This document shows, piece after piece, positions 41,818 through 49,795 of a DNA stretch of 64,000 bases. The DNA is taken from assembly GCA_937901965.1 (NCBI GenBank), contig CALGSW010000002.1, positions 62,001 to 126,000 on the forward strand, written 5' to 3'. Numbering within the stretch: position 1 is the first letter of the stretch; every line of letters starts with the position of its first letter. This DNA is from an uncultured Bacteroidota bacterium (GTDB lineage Bacteria; Bacteroidota; Bacteroidia; Bacteroidales; UBA932). The translations under genes and the position numbers were made by a program. The notes under the pieces are model-generated. The model did not search any database, had not been told where the DNA came from, and saw only the letters and a list, made by a program, of their open reading frames with translations.

Positions 41818-43806
41818 ATTATCATCTGCGATATTTGGTATAGTAACCTTCAGTTCAGGAGTCCTCTCCATCTCTCGCTTTATGGCAAATATGGCCCCGC
41901 TGTTTCTTGCCCATGCTCTTCTTGAGATGCCGTTGTTAACATCCCAGTGGAGCATGTTTTTAATACGCCTGTCGGCATCTTCGCTTCCATCAATTACCAT
42001 TCCGAATCCGCCGTTTATCACCTCTCCCCAGCCAACTCCTCCGCCATTGTGAATTGAGACCCAGGTTGCACCTCTGAAAGAGTCACCTATAACATTATGG
42101 ACAGCCATATCTGCAGTAAAAGATGAACCATCGTATATGTTTGAGGTCTCTCTGAATGGTGAATCTGTTCCGGATACATCGTGATGGTCTCTCCCAAGTA
42201 CAATTGGGGCAGATACCCTTCCATCCCTTATTGCTTTGTTCATCTCCAGGGCAATCTTAATTCTCCCCTCTGAATCTGCATATAGTATTCTGGCCTGAGA
42301 CCCCACAACAAGTTTATTCGCTCCGGCCTCTTTAATCCAGTGAATATTGTCCTCCATCTGACTCTTTATCTCATCCGGAGCAGTTAAGGCAATCTCCTCC
42401 AGCACAGATGAAGCAATTTTGTCTGTTTCCGCAAGATCCGCGGCATCAGATGAGGTACAAACCCATCTGTATGGTCCAAATCCATAATCAAAAAAGAGAG
42501 GGCCCATTATATCCTGAACGTATGATGGATAAATAAATGTTCCATCCTCTTTCATAATATCGGCACCGGCTCTTGAAGCCTCAAGGAGAAAGGCATTGCC
42601 ATAATCAAAGAAATACATTCCTCTTGCAGAAAGAGTATTTATGGCTTTTGCATGCCTTACAAGAGTAGCCTGAACCTCTTTTCTGAATCTCTCAGGTTCT
42701 TCTGCCATCATCCTGTTTGATTCTTCAAAACTTATCCCGGCAGGGTAATATCCTCCGGCCCAGGGATTGTGAAGTGATGTCTGATCACTGCCCAGGTCCG
42801 GCTCTATGCCAGCGTCAATAAATTTCTCCCACAGATCCACAACATTTCCCTGATAAGCAAGTGAAACTGCCTCTTTACCATCTTTTGCTCTCTTAATTCT
42901 TTTCATCAGCAGGCCTAAATCAGTGAATACCTCGTCAACCCACCCCTGAGAATATCTGGTCTGCACCGCCTTAGGATTTATTTCTGCAACTACTCCAATT
43001 ACTCCCGCTATTACGGCTGCTTTTGGCTGAGCTCCTGACATTCCTCCCAATCCTGAACTAACAAATACTTTTCCCCTGAGATCTTTCTCCCCGGGTTTCA
43101 GCCTCATCCTTGCGGCATTTAATACTGTGATAGTTGTTCCGTGCACTATCCCCTGAGGGCCTATATACATAAAGGAGCCTGCAGTCATCTGCCCGTACTG
43201 GGAGACTCCGAGTGCGTTGAATTTCTCCCAATGATCTTTTGAAGAGTAGTTTGGAATCACCATCCCATTAGTTACAACAACTCTTGGTGCATCTTTATGT
43301 GACGGATAGAGACCCATAGGATGGCCGGAATAGAGAACAAGTGTCTGTTCGTCAGACATTGTTGCCAAATACTGCATTGTCAGTAAGTATTGTGCCCAGT
43401 TTTGAAAAACGGCTCCATTTCCTCCGTATGTAATAAGTTCATGAGGGTGCTGAGCAACGGCATGATCTAGATTATTGCTCAGCATGAGCATTATTGCTGC
43501 AGCCTGCAAAGATTTGTGAGGAAAGTCGTTAATGGTTCTTGCTGCTATCTTGTATCTTGGCCTAAGCCTGTGCATGTATATCCTCCCATAATCATGAAGC
43601 TCTTTTGCAAATTCGGGGGCCAGCAGAGCATGTTGCTCCTCTGGAAAATACCTTAGTGCATTTTTTATTGCAAGAACCTTCTCCTCTTTTGTGAGAATAT
43701 CCTTGCGCCTTGGTGCATGATTTACCGCCGGATCATAAGGTGCCGGCTCAGGAAGTATGGAAGGAATACCCTCCAGTACAGACCTCTGGAACTCTATAAG
43801 ACTCAT
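41767..43806 (-). CDS. hutU: Urocanate hydratase
   Basis: NAD-dependent enzyme that converts urocanate to imidazolone propionate in histidine breakdown. The 679-residue protein is the longer Bacteroidota form. Landmarks include TYGGNGAVFQNWAQYL, YSGHPMGLYPS, VFVSSGLGGMSGAQPKAA (the NAD-binding loop) and FFDYGFGPYRWVCTSSDAAD with the active-site Cys. No other hut gene lies nearby (hutH, hutI and ftcD/hutG must be elsewhere). Promoter TAACTTTG lies 21 bases before the ATG. Confidence 0.96.
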   Translation of the reverse strand: MSLIEFQRSVLEGIPSILPEPAPYDPAVNHAPRRKDILTKEEKVLAIKNALRYFPEEQHALLAPEFAKELHDYGRIYMHRLRPRYKIAARTINDFPHKSLQAAAIMLMLSNNLDHAVAQHPHELITYGGNGAVFQNWAQYLLTMQYLATMSDEQTLVLYSGHPMGLYPSHKDAPRVVVTNGMVIPNYSSKDHWEKFNALGVSQYGQMTAGSFMYIGPQGIVHGTTITVLNAARMRLKPGEKDLRGKVFVSSGLGGMSGAQPKAAVIAGVIGVVAEINPKAVQTRYSQGWVDEVFTDLGLLMKRIKRAKDGKEAVSLAYQGNVVDLWEKFIDAGIEPDLGSDQTSLHNPWAGGYYPAGISFEESNRMMAEEPERFRKEVQATLVRHAKAINTLSARGMYFFDYGNAFLLEASRAGADIMKEDGTFIYPSYVQDIMGPLFFDYGFGPYRWVCTSSDAADLAETDKIASSVLEEIALTAPDEIKSQMEDNIHWIKEAGANKLVVGSQARILYADSEGRIKIALEMNKAIRDGRVSAPIVLGRDHHDVSGTDSPFRETSNIYDGSSFTADMAVHNVIGDSFRGATWVSIHNGGGVGWGEVINGGFGMVIDGSEDADRRIKNMLHWDVNNGISRRAWARNSGAIFAIKREMERTPELKVTIPNIADDNLVRKAADHIFNSVSKA

Positions 43807-43826
43807 ATTTTGTTTTGTTGTTTTTA

Positions 43827-43834
43827 CAAAGTTA
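43827..43834 (-). promoter_or_regulatory. -7 box TAACTTTG of hutU
   Basis: Exact TAnnTTTG on the minus strand in the 106-base gap between hutU and the divergent rpsU. Confidence 0.55.
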
Positions 43835-43852
43835 TAAAAAAAGAGCTGTTAA

Positions 43853-43884
43853 TTTGCCTGTTATGAAAATAATCCCTACTTTTG
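43853..43884 (+). promoter_or_regulatory. Promoter of rpsU, TTTG-N20-TACTTTTG
   Basis: -33 box TTTG at 43853-43856 and -7 box TACTTTTG at 43877-43884 with a 20-base spacer. Transcription would start near 43889, giving a ~24-base leader that consists almost only of the Shine-Dalgarno sequence. Confidence 0.8.
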
Positions 43885-43895
43885 CACCTCTTAAA

Positions 43896-43905
43896 AAAGG
43901 AGGTG
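43896..43905 (+). promoter_or_regulatory. Extended Shine-Dalgarno AAAGGAGGTG of rpsU
   Basis: Ten bases perfectly complementary to the standard 16S 3' end (CACCUCCUUU), seven bases before the GTG start. Nearly all other genes in the window lack any SD, so this is exceptional. In Flavobacterium johnsoniae rpsU has such an SD and is linked to sensing of free anti-SD when bS21 is missing. Confidence 0.85.
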
Positions 43906-43912
43906 TTTTAGC

Positions 43913-44104
43913 GTGATTATAGTACCAATCAAGGAGGGCGAAAATATTGAAAGGGCGCTGAAGAAATTCAAGCGTAAATTTGAGAAGACCGGAACCATCC
44001 GCGAGCTTAGAAACAGAAAGACTTTTGTAAAGAACTCTGTTAAGCGTCGCGATGAGGTTAAAAAGGCCATCTATGTTCAAACGCTAAGAATTAACGAGGA
44101 GTAA
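43913..44104 (+). CDS. rpsU: 30S ribosomal protein bS21
   Basis: Small basic ribosomal protein of 63 residues: IVPIKEGENIERALKKFKRK and ELRNRKTFVKNSVKRRDEVK. In Bacteroidota bS21, with bS6 and bS18, holds the anti-SD of 16S rRNA, which explains why most mRNAs lack SD sequences. The gene starts with GTG and has an extended SD, consistent with autoregulation by bS21 supply. A probable terminator follows at 44147-44180, so it may be monocistronic although xerC and hpf follow on the same strand. Confidence 0.95.
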   Translation: MIIVPIKEGENIERALKKFKRKFEKTGTIRELRNRKTFVKNSVKRRDEVKKAIYVQTLRINEE

Positions 44105-44146
44105 TTACCCGTTGACACCCCTGCCGGAATTCGGCCATTTACAAGA

Positions 44147-44180
44147 TGTACAGTGTGAGCAATCCCTGTGCATCTTTTTT
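44147..44180 (+). terminator. Terminator or attenuator after rpsU
   Basis: Stem TGTACAG (44147-44153) / CTGTGCA (44166-44172, one G-U pair), 12-base loop, followed by TCTTTTTT. A short palindrome GCCGGAATTCGGC lies just upstream (44123-44135). Confidence 0.6.
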
Positions 44181-44230
44181 ACTTGTATAATTCACCTCTT
44201 TTTTGTAAATTGGTAGCAAATTACAAGAAG

Positions 44231-45130
44231 ATGGTGGTGGAGGAATTCATTAGCTACATAGGTATACAGAAGAGGTATTCTGAAAGGACGCTTCAACTGT
44301 ACGAGGATTATGTCAAGGAGTTATATGATTTTATTTCACCGTCAGATGAAACAGAATTTATCCGGGAGCTTAAACCGCAAATAATCAGAGGCTTTATAGC
44401 CAGCTCTCTTGAATTGGGATTAAATCCCAGAACAGTCAATCTTAAACTCTCAGCAATAAGCAGTTTTTGCAGTTTCCTTCTTAAAAGAGGGGTTATTGAT
44501 TCAAATCCTGTAAGAAAGGTTCCCAGGCCCAGGATGTCAAAAAAGTTACCACATTTTTATACAGAGGGGGCACTTGCAGGGTATCTTGAGCTAAAAAATG
44601 ATGATGAGAACTTTCTTGCAACAAGGAACAGGATAATGATCCTTATTTTATATTCCACAGGGATTAGGCGTGCAGAGCTTGCCTCTCTCAGGATATCGGA
44701 CTGGGACAGGGAGAGGGGAATGATAAGAGTCAGGGGAAAGGGAGATAAAGAGAGAGAGATTCCGGTTACACAGGAGTTGGCCCGCTCATTAAATTCCTAT
44801 ATAACAGAGCTGAAGGACTATTATCCGGATAATAAAGAGGGAATGGTTTTTCTTACAGATGCAGGAAAACCTTTGTACCTTTCATTTGTTAATAAGGTAG
44901 TAAAAGCAGAATTGGAAATGGTGCCGGGATTTACCGGAAAGAGGTCACCACATATGCTGAGACACTCTATCGCTACCCATCTTCTTAATAACGGGGCAGA
45001 TCTGAACAGTATAAAAGAGGTGCTCGGACACTCTTCACTGGCTGCGACTCAGGTTTACACTCATAATTCGTTCGAACATATGAAGAAAATATTTCTAACC
45101 GCTCATCCAAGAGCAAAAAAAGGAGGATAA
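44231..45130 (+). CDS. xerC: Tyrosine recombinase XerC
   Basis: Site-specific recombinase that resolves chromosome dimers at dif with XerD. The 299-residue protein has an N-terminal SAM-like domain (RTVNLKLSAISSFCSFLLKR) and a catalytic domain with the Arg (STGIRRAELASL), HxxR (HMLRHSIATHLL), His (LGHSSLAATQVYTH) and the nucleophile Tyr in the last. The ATG at 44231 (MVVEEFISYIG) was chosen over 44168. It sits between rpsU and hpf, a conserved order in Bacteroidota, so it is a housekeeping gene rather than a phage integrase. Its last codons (AAA AAA GGA GGA TAA) form the SD of hpf. Confidence 0.92.
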   Translation: MVVEEFISYIGIQKRYSERTLQLYEDYVKELYDFISPSDETEFIRELKPQIIRGFIASSLELGLNPRTVNLKLSAISSFCSFLLKRGVIDSNPVRKVPRPRMSKKLPHFYTEGALAGYLELKNDDENFLATRNRIMILILYSTGIRRAELASLRISDWDRERGMIRVRGKGDKEREIPVTQELARSLNSYITELKDYYPDNKEGMVFLTDAGKPLYLSFVNKVVKAELEMVPGFTGKRSPHMLRHSIATHLLNNGADLNSIKEVLGHSSLAATQVYTHNSFEHMKKIFLTAHPRAKKGG

Positions 45131-45131
45131 T

Positions 45132-45425
45132 ATGGACATCAGGATTCAGTCACTCAAGTTTGACGCAGATCAGAAATTGATTAACTACATTGAGAAAAAA
45201 CTCTCCAAACTCCCTAAGTACTATGACGAAGTCTCAAAAGCGGAGGTAATTTTAAGTCTGCTTCCGGATTTTGATAACAAGAATGTCAAGGTAATTGTTG
45301 AGGTTCCTGGTAATCAAATTGTAGTGGAGAGACATTCAGGCAAGTTTGAGAATGCTGTTGTAGATTGCGTTGATGTCTTAAAGGATTTGCTTGTAAAGGC
45401 AAAAGAGAAGAGAAAAGAGCCATAG
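45132..45425 (+). CDS. hpf: Ribosome hibernation promoting factor (short HPF/YfiA)
   Basis: Binds between ribosomal subunits in slow growth and inactivates 70S particles. The 97 residues have the beta-alpha fold of the family: MDIRIQSLKFDADQKLINYI and KVIVEVPGNQIVVERHSGKF. It is the short form, without dimerisation tail. The start is one base after the xerC stop with a full AAAGGAGG five bases before ATG, supplied by xerC's last codons, the second strong SD in the window. Confidence 0.94.
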   Translation: MDIRIQSLKFDADQKLINYIEKKLSKLPKYYDEVSKAEVILSLLPDFDNKNVKVIVEVPGNQIVVERHSGKFENAVVDCVDVLKDLLVKAKEKRKEP

Positions 45426-45430
45426 ACTCT

Positions 45431-46423
45431 TTACTGCTCCCAGAATAAAGATAAAAACTCCTCTCCCTCTATATTTGAAAAGTAGTCGGAGAGGTTTATC
45501 TTTTCAAGCCTCTCTTTAAGCTCATTATATGAGTGTTTGCTACCCCTTATTAACTCTTCCAGTTCACATGTATCCCTGTTGAAGAAGTAGTCACCATAAA
45601 TTTTTATCTCCTCAATTATACCTCCGTTTACCTGAAGGTATAGCTCCAGAAGTCCCGCCGGAAATTTAACCACCTTTGAGTATGAGTAAGCAGGAGATTT
45701 ACCGTAATTCCAGCTATCCTGCGAATATTTCTCCTCTTTGAGTTTAGAAATAGCCTCCAAATCCTCTTTTGTGTAGTTGTATTGAATATAACCGGATCCC
45801 TCTCCTGCAACAAAGTTGTGAATATGTTCAATAAACCCATTAATTTGAATAGGGCTTGTCAGATGTTCAGAAATATTTGTAACCCTGCTTCTGTTTGACT
45901 GGACAGATTTCCCGGTAAATTTTTCCGGTCTGGAGGCAAGTGCATTTGACAAATCTGCCATTGAGGCAGAAAACAACAGGGTTCCATGTTGTAGTAAACG
46001 GTTCTTGTACCTGGCTACTGCATTCCCGGAGAATTTTCTGCCATCAATCAGAAGGTCATTTCTCCCCTCAAGATATGCATCCACACCCAGTACTCTTAGT
46101 GCATCAATAACAGGTTTTGTGAACCTGGCGAACATAACGGCACTATCCTCATTGACACTAACATTATCAATGAATGTAAAGTTGACATTTCCCAGATCGT
46201 GGAACACAGCACCCCCTCCGGTAAGTCTGCGTACTACTTTTATTCCCCTCTTTCTTACATAATCCAGGTTTATCTCTGCAAAAGCATTTTGATGATGACC
46301 AATAATAATAGCATTATCATTCTGCCAGAGTCTGAAAATGGGTTTGTCCATATTTTTAAAAAGATACTCTTCTGCTGCCAGATTCCACCATGGGTCTGTA
46401 TTTTTGTCAATTACGTAGTACAT
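45431..46423 (-). CDS. lplA: Lipoate-protein ligase
   Basis: Attaches lipoate to E2 and GcvH proteins through lipoyl-AMP. Landmarks are NLAAEEYLFKNMDKPIFRLW, IIIGHHQNAFAEIN, VVRRLTGGGAVFHDLGNVNF and RFTKPVIDALRVLGVDAYL. The C-terminal accessory domain (SKLKEEKYSQDSWNYGKSPA) is present. The ATG at 46423 (MYYVIDKNTDPWWN) gives 330 residues and overlaps the PAP2 gene end by 17 bases; the frame to 46546 adds 41 unconserved residues antisense to nothing useful. Confidence 0.93.
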   Translation of the reverse strand: MYYVIDKNTDPWWNLAAEEYLFKNMDKPIFRLWQNDNAIIIGHHQNAFAEINLDYVRKRGIKVVRRLTGGGAVFHDLGNVNFTFIDNVSVNEDSAVMFARFTKPVIDALRVLGVDAYLEGRNDLLIDGRKFSGNAVARYKNRLLQHGTLLFSASMADLSNALASRPEKFTGKSVQSNRSRVTNISEHLTSPIQINGFIEHIHNFVAGEGSGYIQYNYTKEDLEAISKLKEEKYSQDSWNYGKSPAYSYSKVVKFPAGLLELYLQVNGGIIEEIKIYGDYFFNRDTCELEELIRGSKHSYNELKERLEKINLSDYFSNIEGEEFLSLFWEQ

Positions 46424-47036
46424 CTTTCTGTATAATGATTTGGATAATTTTATATGCCAGATAGCCCACTGCAATTCCAAACATGGCTCCAAACAGGACA
46501 TCTCCCGGGAAATGTCTGCCGACATATATTCTGCTGTATGAAACAATAATTGCCCATAAAAAGATCAATATCGTAAACCATCTTCGTCTGAAAATTGCTG
46601 ATGAGAGCATTGCAAGGCCAAAAACATTTGCTGCATGGCTGGAGACAAAGCTATAGCTAAACCTGTTATTTTCAATAACTCTCGCAAGGTTACTTGTAAC
46701 AGGATCCCACCCCGGCCTCATTCTGACTACAATGTATTTAATTTGATTTGATACGAAATCGGTAATAAAGAAAGTAAGCAAAAAAGCAAAGAGCAGAGTT
46801 ACTATTACTTTTGTATCGCGTCTTCTGAATATGATTCTGCGTCTGTGAATATTATCAGAATCTGTCCTGCTTTCAACACTGCAGGACCAAATCGCGCAGA
46901 TAACAATTGCAAGATAGAGCGGCAACCATGGAAGCCGTGCAGAAAAAAGGGTCATTAACCAGTCAAGAAAACCGGTATGGAGATTATTAAGAAACAGGAA
47001 GAGGTTCCTGTCCAGTTCCTCTATCTTGTCAAACAT
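46407..47036 (-). CDS. PAP2-family membrane phosphatase
   Basis: Membrane phosphatase of 209 residues with the three motifs of the family: KYIVVRMRP (KxxxxxxRP), FVSSHAANVFG (PSGH replaced by SSHA) and SRIYVGRHFPGDVLFG (catalytic His and Asp). About five membrane helices are visible. Likely substrates are undecaprenyl pyrophosphate or lipid phosphates. It lies 13 bases after obg and overlaps lplA. Confidence 0.88.
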   Translation of the reverse strand: MFDKIEELDRNLFLFLNNLHTGFLDWLMTLFSARLPWLPLYLAIVICAIWSCSVESRTDSDNIHRRRIIFRRRDTKVIVTLLFAFLLTFFITDFVSNQIKYIVVRMRPGWDPVTSNLARVIENNRFSYSFVSSHAANVFGLAMLSSAIFRRRWFTILIFLWAIIVSYSRIYVGRHFPGDVLFGAMFGIAVGYLAYKIIQIIIQKDVLRN

Positions 47037-47049
47037 TGGGTTAGATTTT

Positions 47050-48048
47050 TCAGAGCTCTTTATTGAGCATCTCCCAGAGCATATCTTTTAATTGAACTAT
47101 GCCCTTTCCTGAAACCGAAGATATGAAAATATGCGGAATTTTACGAGGAAGTGTCTTTTTTATCTCTTTTATAAGCTCATCATCAAGCATGTCAGATTTT
47201 GATATAGCAATGAGACGCTCTTTATCCAGTAGTTCCGGATTATACTGTTTTAGCTCATTAAGCAGTATCTTATACTCTTGCTTAATATCTTTACTGTCAG
47301 CTGGTATCATGAACAAAAGCATTGAATTTCTCTCAATATGCCTGAGGAATCTCAAACCTAAACCCCTGCCTTCATGTGCACCCTCAATAATCCCGGGGAT
47401 ATCTGCCATCACAAATGACTTGTGATCCCTATGCTCTACAATACCAAGGTTAGGCTCCAGCGTTGTAAAAGCATAATCGGCAATCTTAGGTTTTGCTGCT
47501 GATACAACTGATAAAAGAGTTGATTTTCCGGCATTTGGAAATCCAACAAGACCTACGTCTGCCAGGATTTTTAACTCTAAGACAAACCAGTTTTCCTCAC
47601 CGGGTTCTCCTGGCTGGGAATATCTGGGTGTCTGATTTGTAGCTGTTTTGAAGAAGGCATTGCCCATTCCTCCGCGGCCACCTTTAACAAGGATTTTCTC
47701 CTCTCCCTCCTCTGTTATTTCAAACAGAATCTCATTTGTATCTGCAACCTTTGCTACAGTGCCAAGAGGTACGTCTAGATATATATCTTTTCCATCAGCT
47801 CCTGTACATAGTGCCCCGCTGCCTGCTACCCCGTGGTCGGCCTTTATATGTTTTCTGTATTTCAGGTGGATTAGAGTCCAGTATTGTGAGTTCCCCCGCA
47901 AAATTATGTGGCCTCCTCTTCCGCCGTTACCTCCGTCAGGACCCCCTTTTGCCACAAATTTTTCTCTGTGGAGATGCATAGAGCCCTTTCCGCCGTTTCC
48001 GGAAGCACAAAAAAGCCTTACATAATCTACGAAATTTGAATTACTCAT
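47050..48048 (-). CDS. obgE: GTPase Obg
   Basis: Essential ribosome-assembly GTPase. The 332 residues hold the glycine-rich Obg domain (FVDYVRLFCASGNGGKGSMH, GGNGGRGGHIILRG) and a GTPase domain with G1 GFPNAGKSTLLSVV, G3 VMADIPGIIEGAHEG and G4 ISKSDML. It overlaps adk by eight bases, so hpt-adk-obg-PAP2-lplA form an operon. The C-terminal OCT domain is absent, which is common outside Firmicutes. Confidence 0.96.
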   Translation of the reverse strand: MSNSNFVDYVRLFCASGNGGKGSMHLHREKFVAKGGPDGGNGGRGGHIILRGNSQYWTLIHLKYRKHIKADHGVAGSGALCTGADGKDIYLDVPLGTVAKVADTNEILFEITEEGEEKILVKGGRGGMGNAFFKTATNQTPRYSQPGEPGEENWFVLELKILADVGLVGFPNAGKSTLLSVVSAAKPKIADYAFTTLEPNLGIVEHRDHKSFVMADIPGIIEGAHEGRGLGLRFLRHIERNSMLLFMIPADSKDIKQEYKILLNELKQYNPELLDKERLIAISKSDMLDDELIKEIKKTLPRKIPHIFISSVSGKGIVQLKDMLWEMLNKEL

Positions 48049-48625
48049 CTAATGATTTGTCAATAATCTTGCAAATATCCACAAAGTTCTCTTCAATGGT
48101 TTGATCTCCATTTAAAGCCATGTATTTGCCCTGACTTTTATAATAATTTACCAGTGGCTCAGTAACCTTATGGTATGTTTTAATTCTGGTACGGATTGTT
48201 TCAAAATCAGCATCATCTTTTCTCCCTTCAATATTAGCCCTGTGCTGAATCCGCTTAATATTTACGCTGTCTGTAGTCTCCAGTGAGAGAACTGCATCAA
48301 CTTTGCGGTTGATCTCTTCAAGCATCCTGTCTAGAGCAAGAGCTTGTGAAGTGTTTCTGGGGAAGCCATCCAGAATATAACCCTTCTCAACTGAATTACT
48401 GTTGCATATTTCATCTCTTACAATCCCAATTACCAACTCATCAGAGACAAACTCTCCCTTCTCAATGAGAGCAGCGGCAATTTTGCCAATTTCGCTCTTT
48501 TTAGCAATCTCTTTTCTTAGCAGCTCTCCGGTGGAGACATGCCTGAAGTTATACCTTCTGGCAATCAGGGTTGATTGTGTTCCCTTACCTGCGCCCGGAG
48601 GGCCGAATATAATAAAGTATTTCAT
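48041..48625 (-). CDS. adk: Adenylate kinase
   Basis: Converts AMP + ATP to 2 ADP. The 194-residue short (lidless) type has P-loop IIFGPPGAGKGTQSTLIARR, GYILDGFPRNTSQALALDR and RIKTYHKVTEPLVNYYK. Two bases after hpt. Confidence 0.96.
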   Translation of the reverse strand: MKYFIIFGPPGAGKGTQSTLIARRYNFRHVSTGELLRKEIAKKSEIGKIAAALIEKGEFVSDELVIGIVRDEICNSNSVEKGYILDGFPRNTSQALALDRMLEEINRKVDAVLSLETTDSVNIKRIQHRANIEGRKDDADFETIRTRIKTYHKVTEPLVNYYKSQGKYMALNGDQTIEENFVDICKIIDKSLDE

Positions 48626-48627
48626 TT

Positions 48628-49176
48628 CTAATTTGAAGATGTATCCAATACGTAAATGTCTTTGTATTGTCTGCCAAGTTCATCATAATCCAGACCATAT
48701 CCAACAATGAAATCGTTAGGAATTTCAATTGCTACATAGTCAACAGGAATATCTTTCTTGTATGCATCGGGCTTTAGAAGCAGAGTACAAACGATAACCC
48801 TTGCAGCACCTGCCTTTGTAAGCATACTGTGAAGCTCAACAATAGTAGCACCGGTATCAACAATGTCCTCAACCAGAACAACTGTTCTGCCCTTTATATC
48901 AGTGTTAAGACCAAGAAGATGTTTCATTTCACCTGTTGACTCCACTCCGGAGTATGAAGAGACCTTGATGAATGAAAGTTCGCACTGAAACGTCAGATTC
49001 TTAAGCAGATCAGATGTGAACATAAAGGAGCCGTTCAGTACAGACAGAAAGAGAGGCACTTCATTTCCATTGAATTCACGGTTCATTTTTGCCGCCAACT
49101 TCTCTATACTCTTCTGGATATCATCATGAGGGATTATGATCCGGAAAGTCTTGTCATGTAGGGTGATGCGTTCCAT
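48628..49176 (-). CDS. hpt: Hypoxanthine phosphoribosyltransferase
   Basis: Purine salvage enzyme joining hypoxanthine or guanine with PRPP. The 182 residues show the PRPP loop TVVLVEDIVDTGATIVELHS, LSVLNGSFMFTSDLLKNL and DFIVGYGLDYDELGRQYKD. It heads the operon hpt-adk-obg and is divergent from purE, which places two purine genes back to back. Confidence 0.95.
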   Translation of the reverse strand: MERITLHDKTFRIIIPHDDIQKSIEKLAAKMNREFNGNEVPLFLSVLNGSFMFTSDLLKNLTFQCELSFIKVSSYSGVESTGEMKHLLGLNTDIKGRTVVLVEDIVDTGATIVELHSMLTKAGAARVIVCTLLLKPDAYKKDIPVDYVAIEIPNDFIVGYGLDYDELGRQYKDIYVLDTSSN

Positions 49177-49187
49177 TTAAAAAAATA

Positions 49188-49218
49188 TTTGTGCTCGCGA
49201 AATTAAGTATTAATTTTG
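49188..49218 (+). promoter_or_regulatory. Promoter of purE, TTTG-N19-TAATTTTG
   Basis: -33 box at 49188-49191 and -7 box at 49211-49218 with the ideal 19-base spacer, 28 bases before the purE ATG. Confidence 0.8.
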
Positions 49219-49246
49219 TCAATAACCAATTTTACTTAAATATACA

Positions 49247-49765
49247 ATGAATCCATTAGTTAGCATCATTATGGGAAGCACCTCCGATATGGGTGTCATG
49301 AAACAGGCAGCAGAATTTTTGAATGAGATGGAAATCCCTTTTGAAATTAATGCCCTTTCAGCACACAGAGTTCCTCAGCAGGTGATGGAGTTTGCAGGTA
49401 ATGCTGCTTCCAGAGGAGTGAAGGTAATCATTGCGGGGGCGGGAGGAGCTGCCCACCTTCCGGGAGTTATTGCTGCAATCACACCCTTACCGGTTATAGG
49501 TGTACCAGTAAATTCATCAAATTCTATTGACGGATGGGATTCAATACTCTCAATCCTTCAAATGCCTGCAGGAATCCCTGTAGCTACGGTAGCACTTGAC
49601 GGAGCAAAAAATGCAGCCATACTTGCATTGCAGATACTGGCAACAGGTGATCAGGCCAGAATGGATCAGATGGTAAAATTTAAAAAGGATCTTGCAAAGA
49701 AGATAGTAAAAGCAAATGAGGAACTTGATGAAGTTAAATACAAGTTCAAGGTTCCAAGAAAATAG
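49247..49765 (+). CDS. purE: N5-carboxyaminoimidazole ribonucleotide mutase
   Basis: Purine biosynthesis enzyme, class I PurE. The 172 residues have IIMGSTSDMGVMKQAAEFL, SAHRVPQQVMEFAG, AGAGGAAHLPGVIA and LSILQMPAGIPVATVALDGA, where the Ser, His and Gly-rich loop form the active site. purK is not adjacent. It has its own good promoter. Confidence 0.96.
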   Translation: MNPLVSIIMGSTSDMGVMKQAAEFLNEMEIPFEINALSAHRVPQQVMEFAGNAASRGVKVIIAGAGGAAHLPGVIAAITPLPVIGVPVNSSNSIDGWDSILSILQMPAGIPVATVALDGAKNAAILALQILATGDQARMDQMVKFKKDLAKKIVKANEELDEVKYKFKVPRK

Positions 49766-49795
49766 ATTAATATAATTTTTTAATGAGGGGGAGAT

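Noticed and set aside
44105..44230. tRNA gene in the rpsU-xerC gap
   Set aside because: No cloverleaf or T-loop motif; only a small palindrome and a terminator-like hairpin.
44231..45130. Tyrosine recombinase as sign of an integrated element
   Set aside because: It sits in the conserved rpsU-xerC-hpf order with housekeeping neighbours, has XerC length and no attachment repeats nearby.
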